DNA from: Symsagittifera roscoffensis | Lineage: Eukaryota > Xenacoelomorpha > Acoela > Convolutidae | Direction: 5' to 3' | NCBI RefSeq assembly: GCF_963678635.1 | Contig: NC_087063.1 | Location: 28,906,599-28,970,598, forward strand | DNA: 64,000 nucleotides | In this document: positions 32,016 to 41,493 of the stretch, piece after piece | Numbering within the stretch: the stretch's first letter is position 1 | Layout: each line of letters opens with the position of its first letter | Notes under the pieces: model-generated | Databases searched by the model: none | Seen by the model: the letters and a program-made list of their open reading frames with translations, nothing else | Told to the model about the DNA's origin: nothing | Position numbers and translations under genes: made by a program

Positions 32016-32660
32016 CTACTCTCGCTCCCAGGCGACTGGACAGGGGTCTTGTGGCAAGGAAAGGGGGATTTGGGGTGGACCGAATGTGAATTGGGTCGTC
32101 TCAAGCAGGTCTGCCTCCAACTCACTTATGTGCCTCTGGAAAATTGTCGTTCGACCACTCCCCACCCCTAGGTCTGTCGAAATGGATTCCGTCTGAAGAC
32201 GCATCCTCTGGGAAGGATCGCTCCATCTGGTCGGCTACGTCCAGCAATCTGACGGGAAGGACACTCCTTTGATGTATCTGCCTGATTATCTCGCTCAGGT
32301 TCCGCACTTTCTCGTTCATTTCCATCGCGTGTTGGTCGGCCTTCATGTTGAAGGGGTGGTGCAAACTGTGAGTATGGCGGGATCCATCTGAATCCGCAAC
32401 TCCTCCAGGCTGCAGCTCATTTTATCAAGTAGCCTCATGACTTTCCTCGATTCCCCTCTGGACACGTCATTGGTCCCCATCATTAGAGTCACTGTGTACA
32501 TTCTTGCCATCCCTAACATCTCGAGTGATGCCAACATCTGCGGCGTTGCGGTTCCAGAGAAACTCAAGACTCCAGTCTGCCAGTGCGACTGGATTCGGGT
32601 CAGCACCCGTACCAGGCTGTCCCCTACAATCAGGTGAACTGCACCCTCCGGTATTCGTGG
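32016..32660 (-). pseudogene. ORF3 segment 2, SGNH/GDSL hydrolase-like domain
   Basis: The element strand shows the SGNH blocks in order. Block I is VGDSLVRVL (Ser codon 32616-32618). A Gly-containing block II is SFSGTATPQML. Block III is MMGTNDVSR (Asn codon 32469-32471). Block V is SSDGIHFDRP (Asp codon 32191-32193, His codon 32182-32184). SGNH enzymes are esterases, lipases or deacetylases using this Ser-Asp-His triad. Spacing (about 145 residues from Ser to His) is somewhat short but within the range of small members. A frameshift near 32350 separates block III from block V, so this copy is inactive. Esterase domains are known in ORF1 of CR1-type non-LTR elements; one in an LTR element is unusual to my knowledge. 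Confidence 0.65.
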
Positions 32661-32750
32661 CTGTGTGTATTATTCAGCCCAAGACGCGTCATGGAAACAA
32701 TCCCTTCTCGCCCGCTGCGCCGCGTTCCAATCCATGCGGTTGTGCCTGTG

Positions 32751-33563
32751 TTAACTGCCATCCGTTGTTTTCTTATAACTTGCGATCACCACACTCCTGA
32801 CCGATTGCTCCCTCCAGGTCGGGGGTACCTCCACTCTAGCTGGACTTTCACGATTTCTTAGCTGTAGCCTCTCATTTATTTCCTTAAGACGCAACGAGTT
32901 CCCACTCACCTGACTGCTGCTCGGGGTTGAGCTCGGGGTATATCCCAGCAGTGCCACGTCCATCAATGGGCGTATCGGTTGCATCTCCAAACCGCGCAGG
33001 GAGGACGCTGATTCGGTTGGTACCCACACTTCTAGTCTCTCATTTATGTGCTCTTGAGCCGCGCGGTCTAAGTTGAATCGTCTCCTTGACCTGGGAGCTT
33101 CATCCACCTCCATGCGCGACTCCGGCCTTGAGCCTGCAGCAGCTCGCTCCATAGTTCTGGTTTCCTCTTCCTTTTGCCTGTCGAGCTCTCTATGTCTCCG
33201 TTGGATCTTTTCAAGTTCCGACTTCAACTGCTCGCAATTCGCCGCGTTCTCTCGCACCTTTTGTTCTTGCTGGTACTCTGCTTTCAACATATCAAGGTCA
33301 AGCCGAACGTGGTCCCTCTCAAGGATCGCCTGGTTTCTCTCCAGATTCGCTTGATTCCTCTCGAGTTTCGCGCTATCCCGGTCAAGGCTCACTTTATTCC
33401 TCTCCCTCTGCGCCCTCTCAAGTTTCCTCTTCAGGTTACTGAGGTCAGGATACGTCTCCTCCGTTTGCTGTGCTCGCAACAAAGAAGGTGGCTTGCTTGT
33501 GGATTGGCCCGCGGATCTTGCCGGTGGTCTGGTCGGTAATGGGAACTCTCCCGCGCCGTACAC
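32751..33563 (-). pseudogene. ORF3 segment 1b, long coiled-coil region
   Basis: 270 codons. A proline/serine-rich start (residues 1-30) is followed by a long heptad-like coiled coil (about residues 40-140) with an internal repeat of roughly seven residues (LERNQANLERNQAILERDH). Then comes a basic linker (PRSRRRFNLDRAAQEHINER) and a Ser/Pro-rich end. Such coiled coils drive oligomerisation, as in ORF1 proteins of non-LTR elements. It immediately precedes the SGNH-like segment, and the pairing coiled coil plus esterase parallels CR1-type ORF1 architecture (inference). Confidence 0.55.
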
Positions 33564-33607
33564 AGTGTTATTGCACTAGCCAGGATTCCTTGCCAAGTCA
33601 AATCATC

Positions 33608-34051
33608 TCACCCCCCATCCACATTCCAGGACAGCCACCTGGTCTGTTCTTGATTGGAGATGCCTTCTGTGGTGTAGCCAACCATCAGGACTGCTTCGGT
33701 CGCGGACTCCCTGCATTCACCTTGCTCCTCTAATTGCAGGATGGCGTTCAACATCACTGCCATCCTCTCGTCCACTTGGGTGTAGTCCAGGTCCCTCAAG
33801 CGTCTGTACAACTCATCGAGTGTAGGCCTCTTTAGCGCCGCAGGCATGGATTTCCAAAATCGATCTGCCATTTTTACGATTTCTAGATTATCTCGCGCAC
33901 TAACCAACTTGAGTATTACCGTACCAACCAACTTGAGTATTACCGTACCAACCAAATTGAGTGTTACCGTACCAACTTGAGTATTACCGTACCAACTTGA
34001 GTACTTGAGAAATAACTCTTTTGAATGTTGCTGATCGTGAACTTTGTTCAA
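33608..34051 (-). pseudogene. ORF3 segment 1a, N-terminal segment
   Basis: 147 codons are open, but the first 60 translate the short tandem repeats at 33901-34010 (LVGTVILKLVGTVILKL). The likely real start is the ATG at about 33872, giving MADRFWKSMPAALKRPTLDE followed by a helical stretch LYRRLRDLDYTQVDERMAVM. That start sits just downstream of the repeats, which fits a leader or promoter for ORF3. The end of this frame and the start of the coiled-coil frame are 45 bp apart in different frames. Confidence 0.45.
33901..34010. repeat. Short tandem repeats upstream of ORF3
   Basis: Five imperfect copies of a 20-25 bp unit, CCGTACCAACTTGAGTATTA on the plus strand, with the ACCAA motif doubled in some. 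They lie 30 bp before the likely ORF3 start. They could be a control region for a separate ORF3 message, or a chance minisatellite. Confidence 0.75.
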
Positions 34052-34371
34052 GACCTTCTATTCTCTTTCCAATGAGTGTGTCTGGGTCGTCAATTCGATT
34101 TAACAAATCAATCTGAAAATAAAATCCATTTTTTAGACTAAGGTGTTATGTTCCTAACCTAAGTACCCCCATTACTGTAGTTAAAACCTTATCCCTCCAT
34201 TTGTTTTACTAAAAAAATTCAATTGGAAGTTTTTTAAGAGCATGCATATTCATTTAATGTTTTAGCACCGTCACTCTTTAAATTATAGTTGCCAATTACG
34301 TTAAAATCCATCTACCTACTCCGAGGTCGCCATGTACCCTAACTCGAGATTCCCAAGTACCCTCAACGAGC
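34052..34371 (-). other. AT-rich spacer between pol and ORF3
   Basis: A 320 bp stretch with stops in all frames and a marked drop in G+C relative to both neighbours. It separates the element into a gag-pol part and an ORF3 part, so ORF3 was probably expressed separately (spliced or internal promoter). No clear TATA box or splice acceptor stands out. Confidence 0.5.
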
Positions 34372-34807
34372 TCAGGCGATGCTCAAGTAGTATTTCTTGT
34401 GTAGGTGTACCATTGTCTCCGTTTCTGCGAAGACCACGTATAGGATGGCATATAACTCCCTTGGGCTCAACTTGCCCCTGTTTGGGTCATAAACAGGCAT
34501 CGAGACCTCCACTATCCCTCTTTCTTTCAATCATGAAGTCTCTCAGCCTCGTTAGTGCTAACATCACGTGTTCAGGATCTATCGTATTTTTTTCATTGAC
34601 CCTCGTCACTAGAAAGCACAGGTTTTTGCCTGGGACTAGTGCCACTGATAGGGGAAGCGCCGATCTCTGTCTGAATAGAAACTCCACGTTCTGGTATTCT
34701 CTCTTGGAGTCGGCCTCCAGTCTCGCTTTGAAGCTCATGTCCGCCGTTATACAGATCGCGCTAGTCCTGTCTGACAGAATCAAGTCGCTGTCCGTTATCA
34801 GGATGTT
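34372..34807 (-). other. Macro-domain-like segment at the Pol C-terminus
   Basis: The segment reads ILITDSDLILSDRTSAICIT, then a VEFLFRQ helix, then a PGKNLCFLVTRVNEK strand, then DPEHVMLALTRLRDFMIE and, in a shifted frame, a strand-helix pair ending YAILYVVFAETETMVHLH. The order (DxxL strand, LVT(K/R) strand, helix with aLxxLRd, then LYAxLxVVF) matches my memory of macro (ADP-ribose-binding) domains found in some viruses and transposons. The ligand loops are not clearly conserved, so binding is uncertain. Its position at the end of pol suggests cleavage from the polyprotein. Confidence 0.4.
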
Positions 34808-36626
34808 CTCCGAGTATTCATTGGGTATTTCAAATTTCGTTTTGAAATTTCGTCCAATGGTAGGCTCGACCTCTTCCTCGCCCAGTTTTAGCCCGTTGGT
34901 CTCTCTTACTTCCCTGAGTTTCTTTATCATCAAATTTTTGGTGTGGGTAAGTCCTACCCCCACTCCCCGGACCAAAATATTTATCGACGCCCCCGTCGAT
35001 AATGCTGGGTCTAAATTATCTGGTGGTCTTTCGAGCGGCCTGTCGGTTGCCGTCCGGCCGAACAGGGGATTTTCTGTTCTCACGTGTTGTTCTGCTGATA
35101 ATTCGACCTGCTGGATGCTTTGCCCCTTATCTCCTTTGCTCTTGACATCACGCATCCACTCTAGTATTCTCATGTTCGTGCTCTCCCTCCTCTCTATCTC
35201 GCTCTGCTCCAGATCTGTTTCTTGTTCTGGTATGGAGTAGTCTTCCTTCAGGTAGTGTTCGCTGTCGTTGATGATTTGCCATTCATCGTCTGCCTCCAAT
35301 TCGCCCACACTCAGTAACTCATCGTCCAATTCATCAGGCCGTATAATGTCAATCAAGAAGTCATCCCCGTACCTATTGTACCTCATGCCTGTCCGTTTAC
35401 GATTACCACTCCTGGTTCCTGCTGATATCGGAAAATCTGGTTCCGTCCATTTTGGCACCTCATCCTGCTCCGGATCGTTCCAGTCTTCTTCCACAAAGGA
35501 TTCCGCCTCTGAGTCCGCTTCTACCTTTTCATTATCATCCAAACTCAAGTCCTCATTGCCATCATTTTTCTCTCTGGTGCCCTTTTGTTCACCTCGCAAG
35601 CTGGTTCCACCAATAGCTACTCGAGTCCCTCTATATTCTGTGGTACGCACCAGTTTTCTGGGGATGGGACATGAGGTTTCAAGTTTCCATAATGCGCTGC
35701 ACGCCCTGTACTCAAGCGGTAAAACCGTCCTTGCTGGTGCACTTCCGCTATCATGAACGGTCCTCTCCATTTCTTGTAGTTTCTTTGTCCCTTTGGGAGG
35801 TATAACATTCTGGAAGACCCAGACGTATTGGCCCACTGCATATGGTTTCGCTTGCAGTATTTTCTCATCGTATTTCGTTCGCTGTCTCATTTGGCCTTGC
35901 GCTGTGTTCCTCCTGCAGAGCTCGTTTAGTTCCTGCTGTCTCTTAACCGCTTCTTTCACATAAGCATGAGGCGATGTCTTTTTCCCTTCGTATTCGGGGT
36001 AAAAGAATGTTAGAGGCATCGCTCTTTCCCTGCCCGTCAACGTCATGAAGGGACTAATTCTTGTTGTTGAGTGTTGCGTACTGTTGCATGCCCCTACCAC
36101 TTGCGGCAGATATTTGTCCCAGTCTGTCATATATCTTGAGCAGTATACCCTCAGCATGTTTACCAATTTTCTATTCTGTCCCTCCACTAACCCGTTGGTT
36201 TGGGGATGGTAGGTCGTGGAGTGCGCTTGAGCAATGTGTGACCTCTTCAGCATTTCTTTTGTCAGCTCCCCCACGAAGGCTTTGCCGTTGTCCGACTGAA
36301 ATGTCATGGGACAACCATACCGTGATATCCAATGTGTTATCAGGTGGTCACAAGTCTCTTCCGCCGAGGCTGTCTGACACGGCACCGCTTCTGCCAATTT
36401 TGTGAAATGATCTATTAAGACCAGTATCTGTTTTTATCCCGATTCTGTCATACAGATCTTCTGATGGTCTATCTGCACAACCTCGTTAAACTCCGAGCTT
36501 TCAACAGACTTGAGTGGGAACTTCATCTTCCTTGGGTCTTTCACTTGCAGCCCATCTCTCACAGGCTTTCCTTATTCCTGGCCAGTCAAAGCTATGAAGT
36601 ATTCTTTGTTGCACCTTGTCTATCCC
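34372..36626 (-). pseudogene. Integrase with long C-terminal extension (pol 3' part)
   Basis: The zinc-binding start (SHDQMGH, then GIDKVQQRI and a Trp-containing motif) is broken by a TAG near 36624. The catalytic core has its first Asp in VQIDHQKI near 36470, before an in-frame TAA near 36430. The 636-codon frame from 36397 then gives FQSDNGKAF (Asp36) and TNGLVEGQNR (Glu72), a perfect D-35-E spacing. After the core come an acidic linker and, at residues about 531-636, a segment resembling a macro domain. A frameshift near 34490 leads to a last piece (SPRELYAILYVVFAET) ending at 34372. Integrase joins the cDNA to host DNA. The extension (about 400 residues beyond the core) is longer than the usual gypsy integrase tail. 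Confidence 0.75.
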
Positions 36627-37943
36627 CTAGTGCCCCATTTGATCATGCGATCTGAATAACACTTGCGTCTGATACAACTGTGGCAGTATGATTAGTTTGT
36701 GCTTGTGTAATATCTTCTCCTCATCTTTTCTCTTGCATGCCACCACCCCATCAGCTGTGTGATAGAATAAATCTTTTCTGTCTTTGTAGAACTGGCTTAG
36801 GATCTTGTAGCTGTCTTCTTCTAGGTCCCCCTTCTCTCTGGACTCCGTCCGGATCCATGTGAAGAGGTTACTTGTCATCTTGTCATTCTTTTGGGCCCGT
36901 ATTAGATCCGAGAGCCTACATCTTGCCTTGACGTGCTCTTTTAGTGCCATTATCTGACCATTCATTTCTCCAGGGTTGTGGATTGCATCCTTCAGCTTTA
37001 CGCATACTATCCTCCTTATGATCTTCCTGTCATCTTCTGGCACCAGATTTGTCCTGACATTTGATTTGCACGATAACTCCCTAAATGGTTTCCTCGACAC
37101 TGAAATTTTCTCAAGTTCTTCACCTCCTCGCACTTCCTGCTGATCCAAATTGTACGTTCCTGAGGAAGGATCCATCTGTAGCTCCCTATCGCGGTGTCTC
37201 ATCATCTCTTCCGCCAGTATCATGCGTAGACTATCTTGATCATCGCTGCTCTTCTCCGAATCTTCATCCCATTCTTCACACTCCCCGGACAATTTTTCTT
37301 CTCCAGCATCTCCTTCCACTGTGGGCCACTCCCCGGACTCTTATTCTAGTCCAAGGTGTTCAACCTCCTCCTTAAATGCCACCTTCTTCTTCCTAACCCG
37401 AGTCTGCACAAGTATGTCATCCGCGATTTTATCAACCAATGACTGCACGACTTCTTTTCCGTTCGACTTTTCTTTTAAGGAGTCCTCGCCACAACCAGTT
37501 TCATTCCTTCTCAATATCGTGACTTCGGGTTCCTCCTTACCCTTTTCTTTGATCACGGGTTTATCGTCTGCCAGTTTCTCGAGTAATCTCATCAAGTCTT
37601 CTGGTTGAGATCATAAACTTTTGCCTTCAACGATTTTTGACTTGAGCATTATCCCTGGAGGCTCCTTTGGTAGTTCGGGGTGATCTTCTATCGGTTTGCC
37701 TGACTTGTCGAGCCATCACGTGAGTGGAAGACTATCATACGTTTCCTTATCCATGAAGGAGAAGATATCTTCGATTTCTGGCCTATCCGCCTCCCTCGGT
37801 TCTTGTCTCTCGTAGAACTCCGTCTTCTTACTCAAGCTATCGGCATTTTGATGTATGTCTCTTGTTCTATCCTCAATTATCATGTCGTATTTGTCCAGGC
37901 GAACTATTCACCTCCCAATGTAGCTCTGGTCCATTGAGTACGT
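36627..37943 (-). pseudogene. Pol linker between RNase H and integrase
   Basis: Two frames (37595-37341 and 37319-36627), both in the same register but separated by a stop, carry a highly charged linker (LLEKLADDKPVIKEKGKEEP, acidic runs near 37260) and then the tether region leading to the integrase zinc finger (HKLIILPQLYQTQVLFRSHD). Part of the RNase H tail (near 37900) is present in a third frame. At least three stops or frameshifts occur. The linker of about 400 residues is unusually long for a gypsy element. Confidence 0.55.
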
Positions 37944-37945
37944 CT

Positions 37946-38807
37946 TCAGCCAGCTGAGTGCCCTATTGTCGACTCGCAGCTTGAATGGCTCACTGCCTTA
38001 TATGCTCTATATTTCTCGACAAAGGTAACCACCGCGAACATCTCTGCTTTCGGCGCCCCATACTTCATTTCCGTATCACTCAAGACTTTACTCCCGTACG
38101 CTATTGGTCTCAAGACTGTCTTCCCGTTCCATTCTTGTTCTTGATGGAGAATGCCAGAAATTGCGACTACCGACGCATCCGTGTCCAGCACGTACATCCC
38201 TTTTTCCGTTGGCATCCCTAGCACCGGTGCCTCGCACAACTCTTTCTTTATTCTCTGGAATGACTCTTCCGCCGCGTTGTTCCACGTGAACTTCTTGCCT
38301 TTGTGCCTGATTAGTTGTTGCATCAGGTATACCTTGTCCGCGTAGCCCTTGATGAACTCCCTGTTATAGTTCGCGAAACCCAGGAAGCTCATCAATTGAT
38401 GTTCCGTCTTTGGCGATTTCCAAGTCAGAACCGCTTCTACTGCATCTGGGTCTGGTCTGATGCCATGCCTGTCCACCATCCTCCCGAAGTATTTGATTGA
38501 GTCCTTGAGTATCTCGCACTTTGACGGTTTGCACTTTAGTCCTGATCTCTTCATGCATGCAAACACCTCGTCTAGTCGCTCGATGTGGTCTTCCATTGTA
38601 GGCGTCGCTATCACCACGTCATCCACGTAGCACATTTCCAAATTGCCGTATTTCTTCCTCACACCTATCAATGCGTGTGCCATCAACCGCTGAAATGTGG
38701 CCGTGGCATTGCATTGACCAAATGGCATCCGTTTCCCTTGAAATAGCCCTAGTTCGCAGGCGAACCCTGTTTTGTCCCTGTCCTGCTTTCTCAGTGGGAC
38801 TTGCCAA
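37946..38807 (-). pseudogene. Reverse transcriptase (C-terminal half) and RNase H
   Basis: In the 260-codon frame from 38728, MPFGQCNATATFQRLM is RT block 4. The catalytic YVDD lies at residues 34-37, followed by DEVFACMKRSGLKCKPSKCE and the thumb motif FLGFANYNREFIKGY. RNase H begins with YVLDTDAS (Asp182, Asp184), with Glu229 in APKAEMFAVV. All key residues are present. The frame is separated from the N-terminal RT half by a one-base deletion near 38803 (the conserved Trp-Gln of the motif after LDLGSNF is lost in that frame) and is broken again near 38000. YVDD is as in Ty3/gypsy and retroviral enzymes. Confidence 0.85.
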
Positions 38808-40788
38808 AATTCGAACCTAAATCAAGAGTCAAAAAACACTTTGCATCACCTAACTTAGAGAGGCTCTCATCAATTCTAGGTATGGGATAGGCATCCTTCA
38901 CCGTGACGGAGTTCAGATACCGAAAGTCGCAACAAAACCTCAATTGGTCGCCTTCATTTTTGGCCATCACTACTCCACACGCCCACGGTGATTTGGATGG
39001 TTCTATCATATCATACTCTAGTAATGTCTCTATCTCGTTTCTACATGCATCCAAGTTGTGCGGGGTCATGCGACTCGCCCCCTCCCTGTGCGGCACCGCA
39101 GACTCTTCAAGCTCTATTTCATGTTCAACGAAATTACAACATCCAATGTCTGCCTTATGTCTCGAAAAAACTTCCTCGTTCCGCTCTATTACGTCCTTGA
39201 TGGCTTCGAGCTGTTCATCCGTTACCTTACCCCTTAAGTGCTCTATTTCAGAGAAAACTGGTTTATCCAAGTCCATTTCCTCTAGTGCTGGTCTTTCTGG
39301 GAAATTTGAACAGCTCGAGAGTCCATCATCTGTATCTGACTTGAGTGACTTTACAAGACCTGATGAATCTTTTATTTTCTTTATTCGTCTCAAGATACAA
39401 ATCTTGTCCATGTGATTGGGGCATTCAAGTACTTCTTTATCTTTTACATTTTCAGTCATTTCATATCGAGTTTTCACGGGTAAAGCGTATCTCAGCTTCC
39501 TCCCCCTCTGGATTGTTATTGGTATGTCAAGAGTATTCAACAAGACACTGACGCAGAGGCCGCTCTTGGTTATCGAGAAGGATCTTCCTAAAACAGCAGC
39601 ACTTTCACTGTTTGGATTTGGGACTATGCATACTTGCTTGTTATGACTTAATTCATTATAATTTTTCATCCGTAGGCCTACAAGTGCCGCTTCGTTCCCT
39701 TTCAGCCTTACCCTCCTACTCAAGAACACCGGCGTTTTATTCTCATTTGCCATTATCAGATTTACCGGTTTAATTACGTACTTCATGTCCGGGTTCCGAA
39801 TCATGAACATGGCATTGTTTAGATCAATCGTTACGTCGAAAATCCTGATGAAGTCTCTGCCTAAAATGAACTGGTCAGACTCGTCTAGGTTCTCCACCAC
39901 AAGAAAGCTCATCCACAGGTTGCGTTCCCCCAGGTTGAGGTCTATTATTGGTGTTCTGCCTAGTACCCGCAGCGCCCCTCTGTTTGCAGCTGACAGCCGT
40001 ATTCTTGAGTCTATCAAGTCATCTTTAAAGAAACATATTTGCTCCCATGTCTCGATTGGTATAACACTCAAGGCTGCTCCCCTATCAAGTAACCCGCGTA
40101 ACTGAGTCTTTTTGCCACTTATGTCGCGCAAGTGTGCTGATACGTCTGCCTCCGTCCCGATGTGCATTGTATCCTCTTCTAAAATTGCGCAGTGTCCAAT
40201 CGATTTCACTTTCAATTCTTCTTTGCCCACGTAGATCTGTCCGGCTAGGTCCTCATCACGTGTTATCATGGTTTTCGTGTAGATGTTTATCCCATCTATA
40301 TTTAACATCACCTCATGCTGACCATAAGCTTCTGCTCTATTCTCCACACGGGATGACTTGCTGTCACCTCTTGTGAGTAGCGCCCTCAAGGCTCTAGAAG
40401 TCGTCTGTGGACTTATTGCTTTCAAATAATCTGCTTACACATCAATGTGCATTATTGTCTGGTCGCTGGGTTCACTCAAGTTCCTCGTTACTTCGTGGCC
40501 GCCCACGGTGATTATCGACATTATCCTGGCTCCGATCTTTGTTATGCCGAATGGCTTTCCCGTCACCATTTTCAGAGTGTTGCAATTTCCACTCTTTGTC
40601 GCTCCCACTACGGCTTCTGGCACTGGCACTGTCCAACTTAACGTCTCGTTTAACTTCTGCTTTTCAATCGCTTGTTTCAATCGTTGCTCTATCTCCTTCG
40701 TCGCTAGGTCCTGTTTCACCTTGTTAATAGCCTCTGCAGCTGCTCTCTCAAAATTTATCTCTGGAGACTTCCTGGTGACGGTCTCCAT
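38791..40788 (-). pseudogene. Protease and reverse transcriptase (N-terminal half)
   Basis: One frame is open from 40788 to 38791 except for a single TAA at 40435-40437. The 40788-40435 part is helical (NFERAAAEAINKVKQDLATK). The retropepsin active site at residues 113-117 of the second part reads LDRGA where D(S/T)GA is expected; the second retropepsin motif ILGRDF (residues 187-192) is intact. RT blocks then follow: RFCCDFRYLNSVTVKDAYPI and KCFLTLDLGSNF, after which the frame is lost by a one-base deletion. DRG instead of DTG/DSG would be expected to damage proteolysis. Confidence 0.8.
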
Positions 40789-40805
40789 GGCATTATTGAC
40801 CTGCG

Positions 40806-41493
40806 TTATGCGTTACAGCTTTCACCGTATTCGTCTGTAGTTCCGCATTCGGTGCCTTTTGATTTTCTTGTTTCAAACTCGGCTTGTCTGTTCCTCGTGC
40901 ACTGCACCGCCGCAAACGCTAACTTGTGTTTCGGATGACTTTGATTGTTTACTGCTTCCCAAAATAATGGACAGTCCATCCTAAAGTGGCCCTCTTGATT
41001 GCAGAAGAAGCATCTCGCACCTATCTTGATGATTAGGCCGCTGTAGTACTCGTGTTCTTCCATCTGGCTCATATCTTCCTCACCCAGACTCTTCCTGCCT
41101 TGTTTATACGTCGTCAGCAGTCCGCCACATGATGATGATATGATCCGCTGATCCACAATTTGCGCATGACTGCGTTTGTCCATATCAGCTCTAGGCTTAT
41201 ACCATGACAACCTCTGTGGTTGACTCCCCCCTTGCACGTTCCTGTTATCCGAGTATGAGTATTTCTTGGAATTCATCAGCATCTACTCTTTTGACTTCTG
41301 TCTCATTTCTTCTGGAGTCGGTGCACTATCCTTCGACAGTGTATAGTACGTTGCTAACATTGTTCTCAAGTCGTCACTTTTTACCCCATCGATGAACTTT
41401 GAGGCGATGCTGAAGTTCCTTCTGTTTGTTGACTCTTCAGGATCACTCCTTCGTCTCAAGCTCTCAAGATTGTCCAGGAACCGATCAATTGAT
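40806..41493 (-). pseudogene. Gag C-terminal part with zinc knuckle (nucleocapsid)
   Basis: The frame 41282-40806 contains one CCHC knuckle, RCFFCNQEGHFRMDCPLF (Cys91, Cys94, His99, Cys104; spacing C-X2-C-X4-H-X4-C), the RNA-binding signature of retroelement nucleocapsids. The stretch 41283-41493 continues the capsid (EEMRQKSKEM) in another frame, so a frameshift near 41494 separates it from the large gag frame. This could be decay or a programmed shift. The right-hand duplicate (51110-52740) stops before the knuckle because the duplication boundary is at 41384. Confidence 0.75.

Larger units (their letters stand above)
25665..34051 (-). pseudogene. Accessory ORF3 region of the giant element, 8.4 kb
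   Basis: Downstream of pol and after a 320 bp spacer, about 8.4 kb of minus-strand DNA is almost continuously open, but switches frame about ten times and has several isolated stops (for example TAG after 31273, TAG near 30311, TGA at 28532). The simplest reading is one or a few very long ORFs (about 2,800 codons in all) that decayed. Domains in order: a short N-terminal segment, a long coiled coil, an SGNH-hydrolase-like domain, then about 2,000 codons of helical sequence with no recognised domain. No env-like signal peptide, fusion peptide or transmembrane pair is clear. Its sub-segments are listed separately. Confidence 0.7.

Noticed and set aside
34332-35240. 302-codon plus-strand frame, and similar plus-strand frames such as 41531-42322 and 28698-29162
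   Set aside because: They lie opposite the element's pol, gag and ORF3. Their Ser/Leu/Phe-rich products are shadows of the minus-strand coding sequence.
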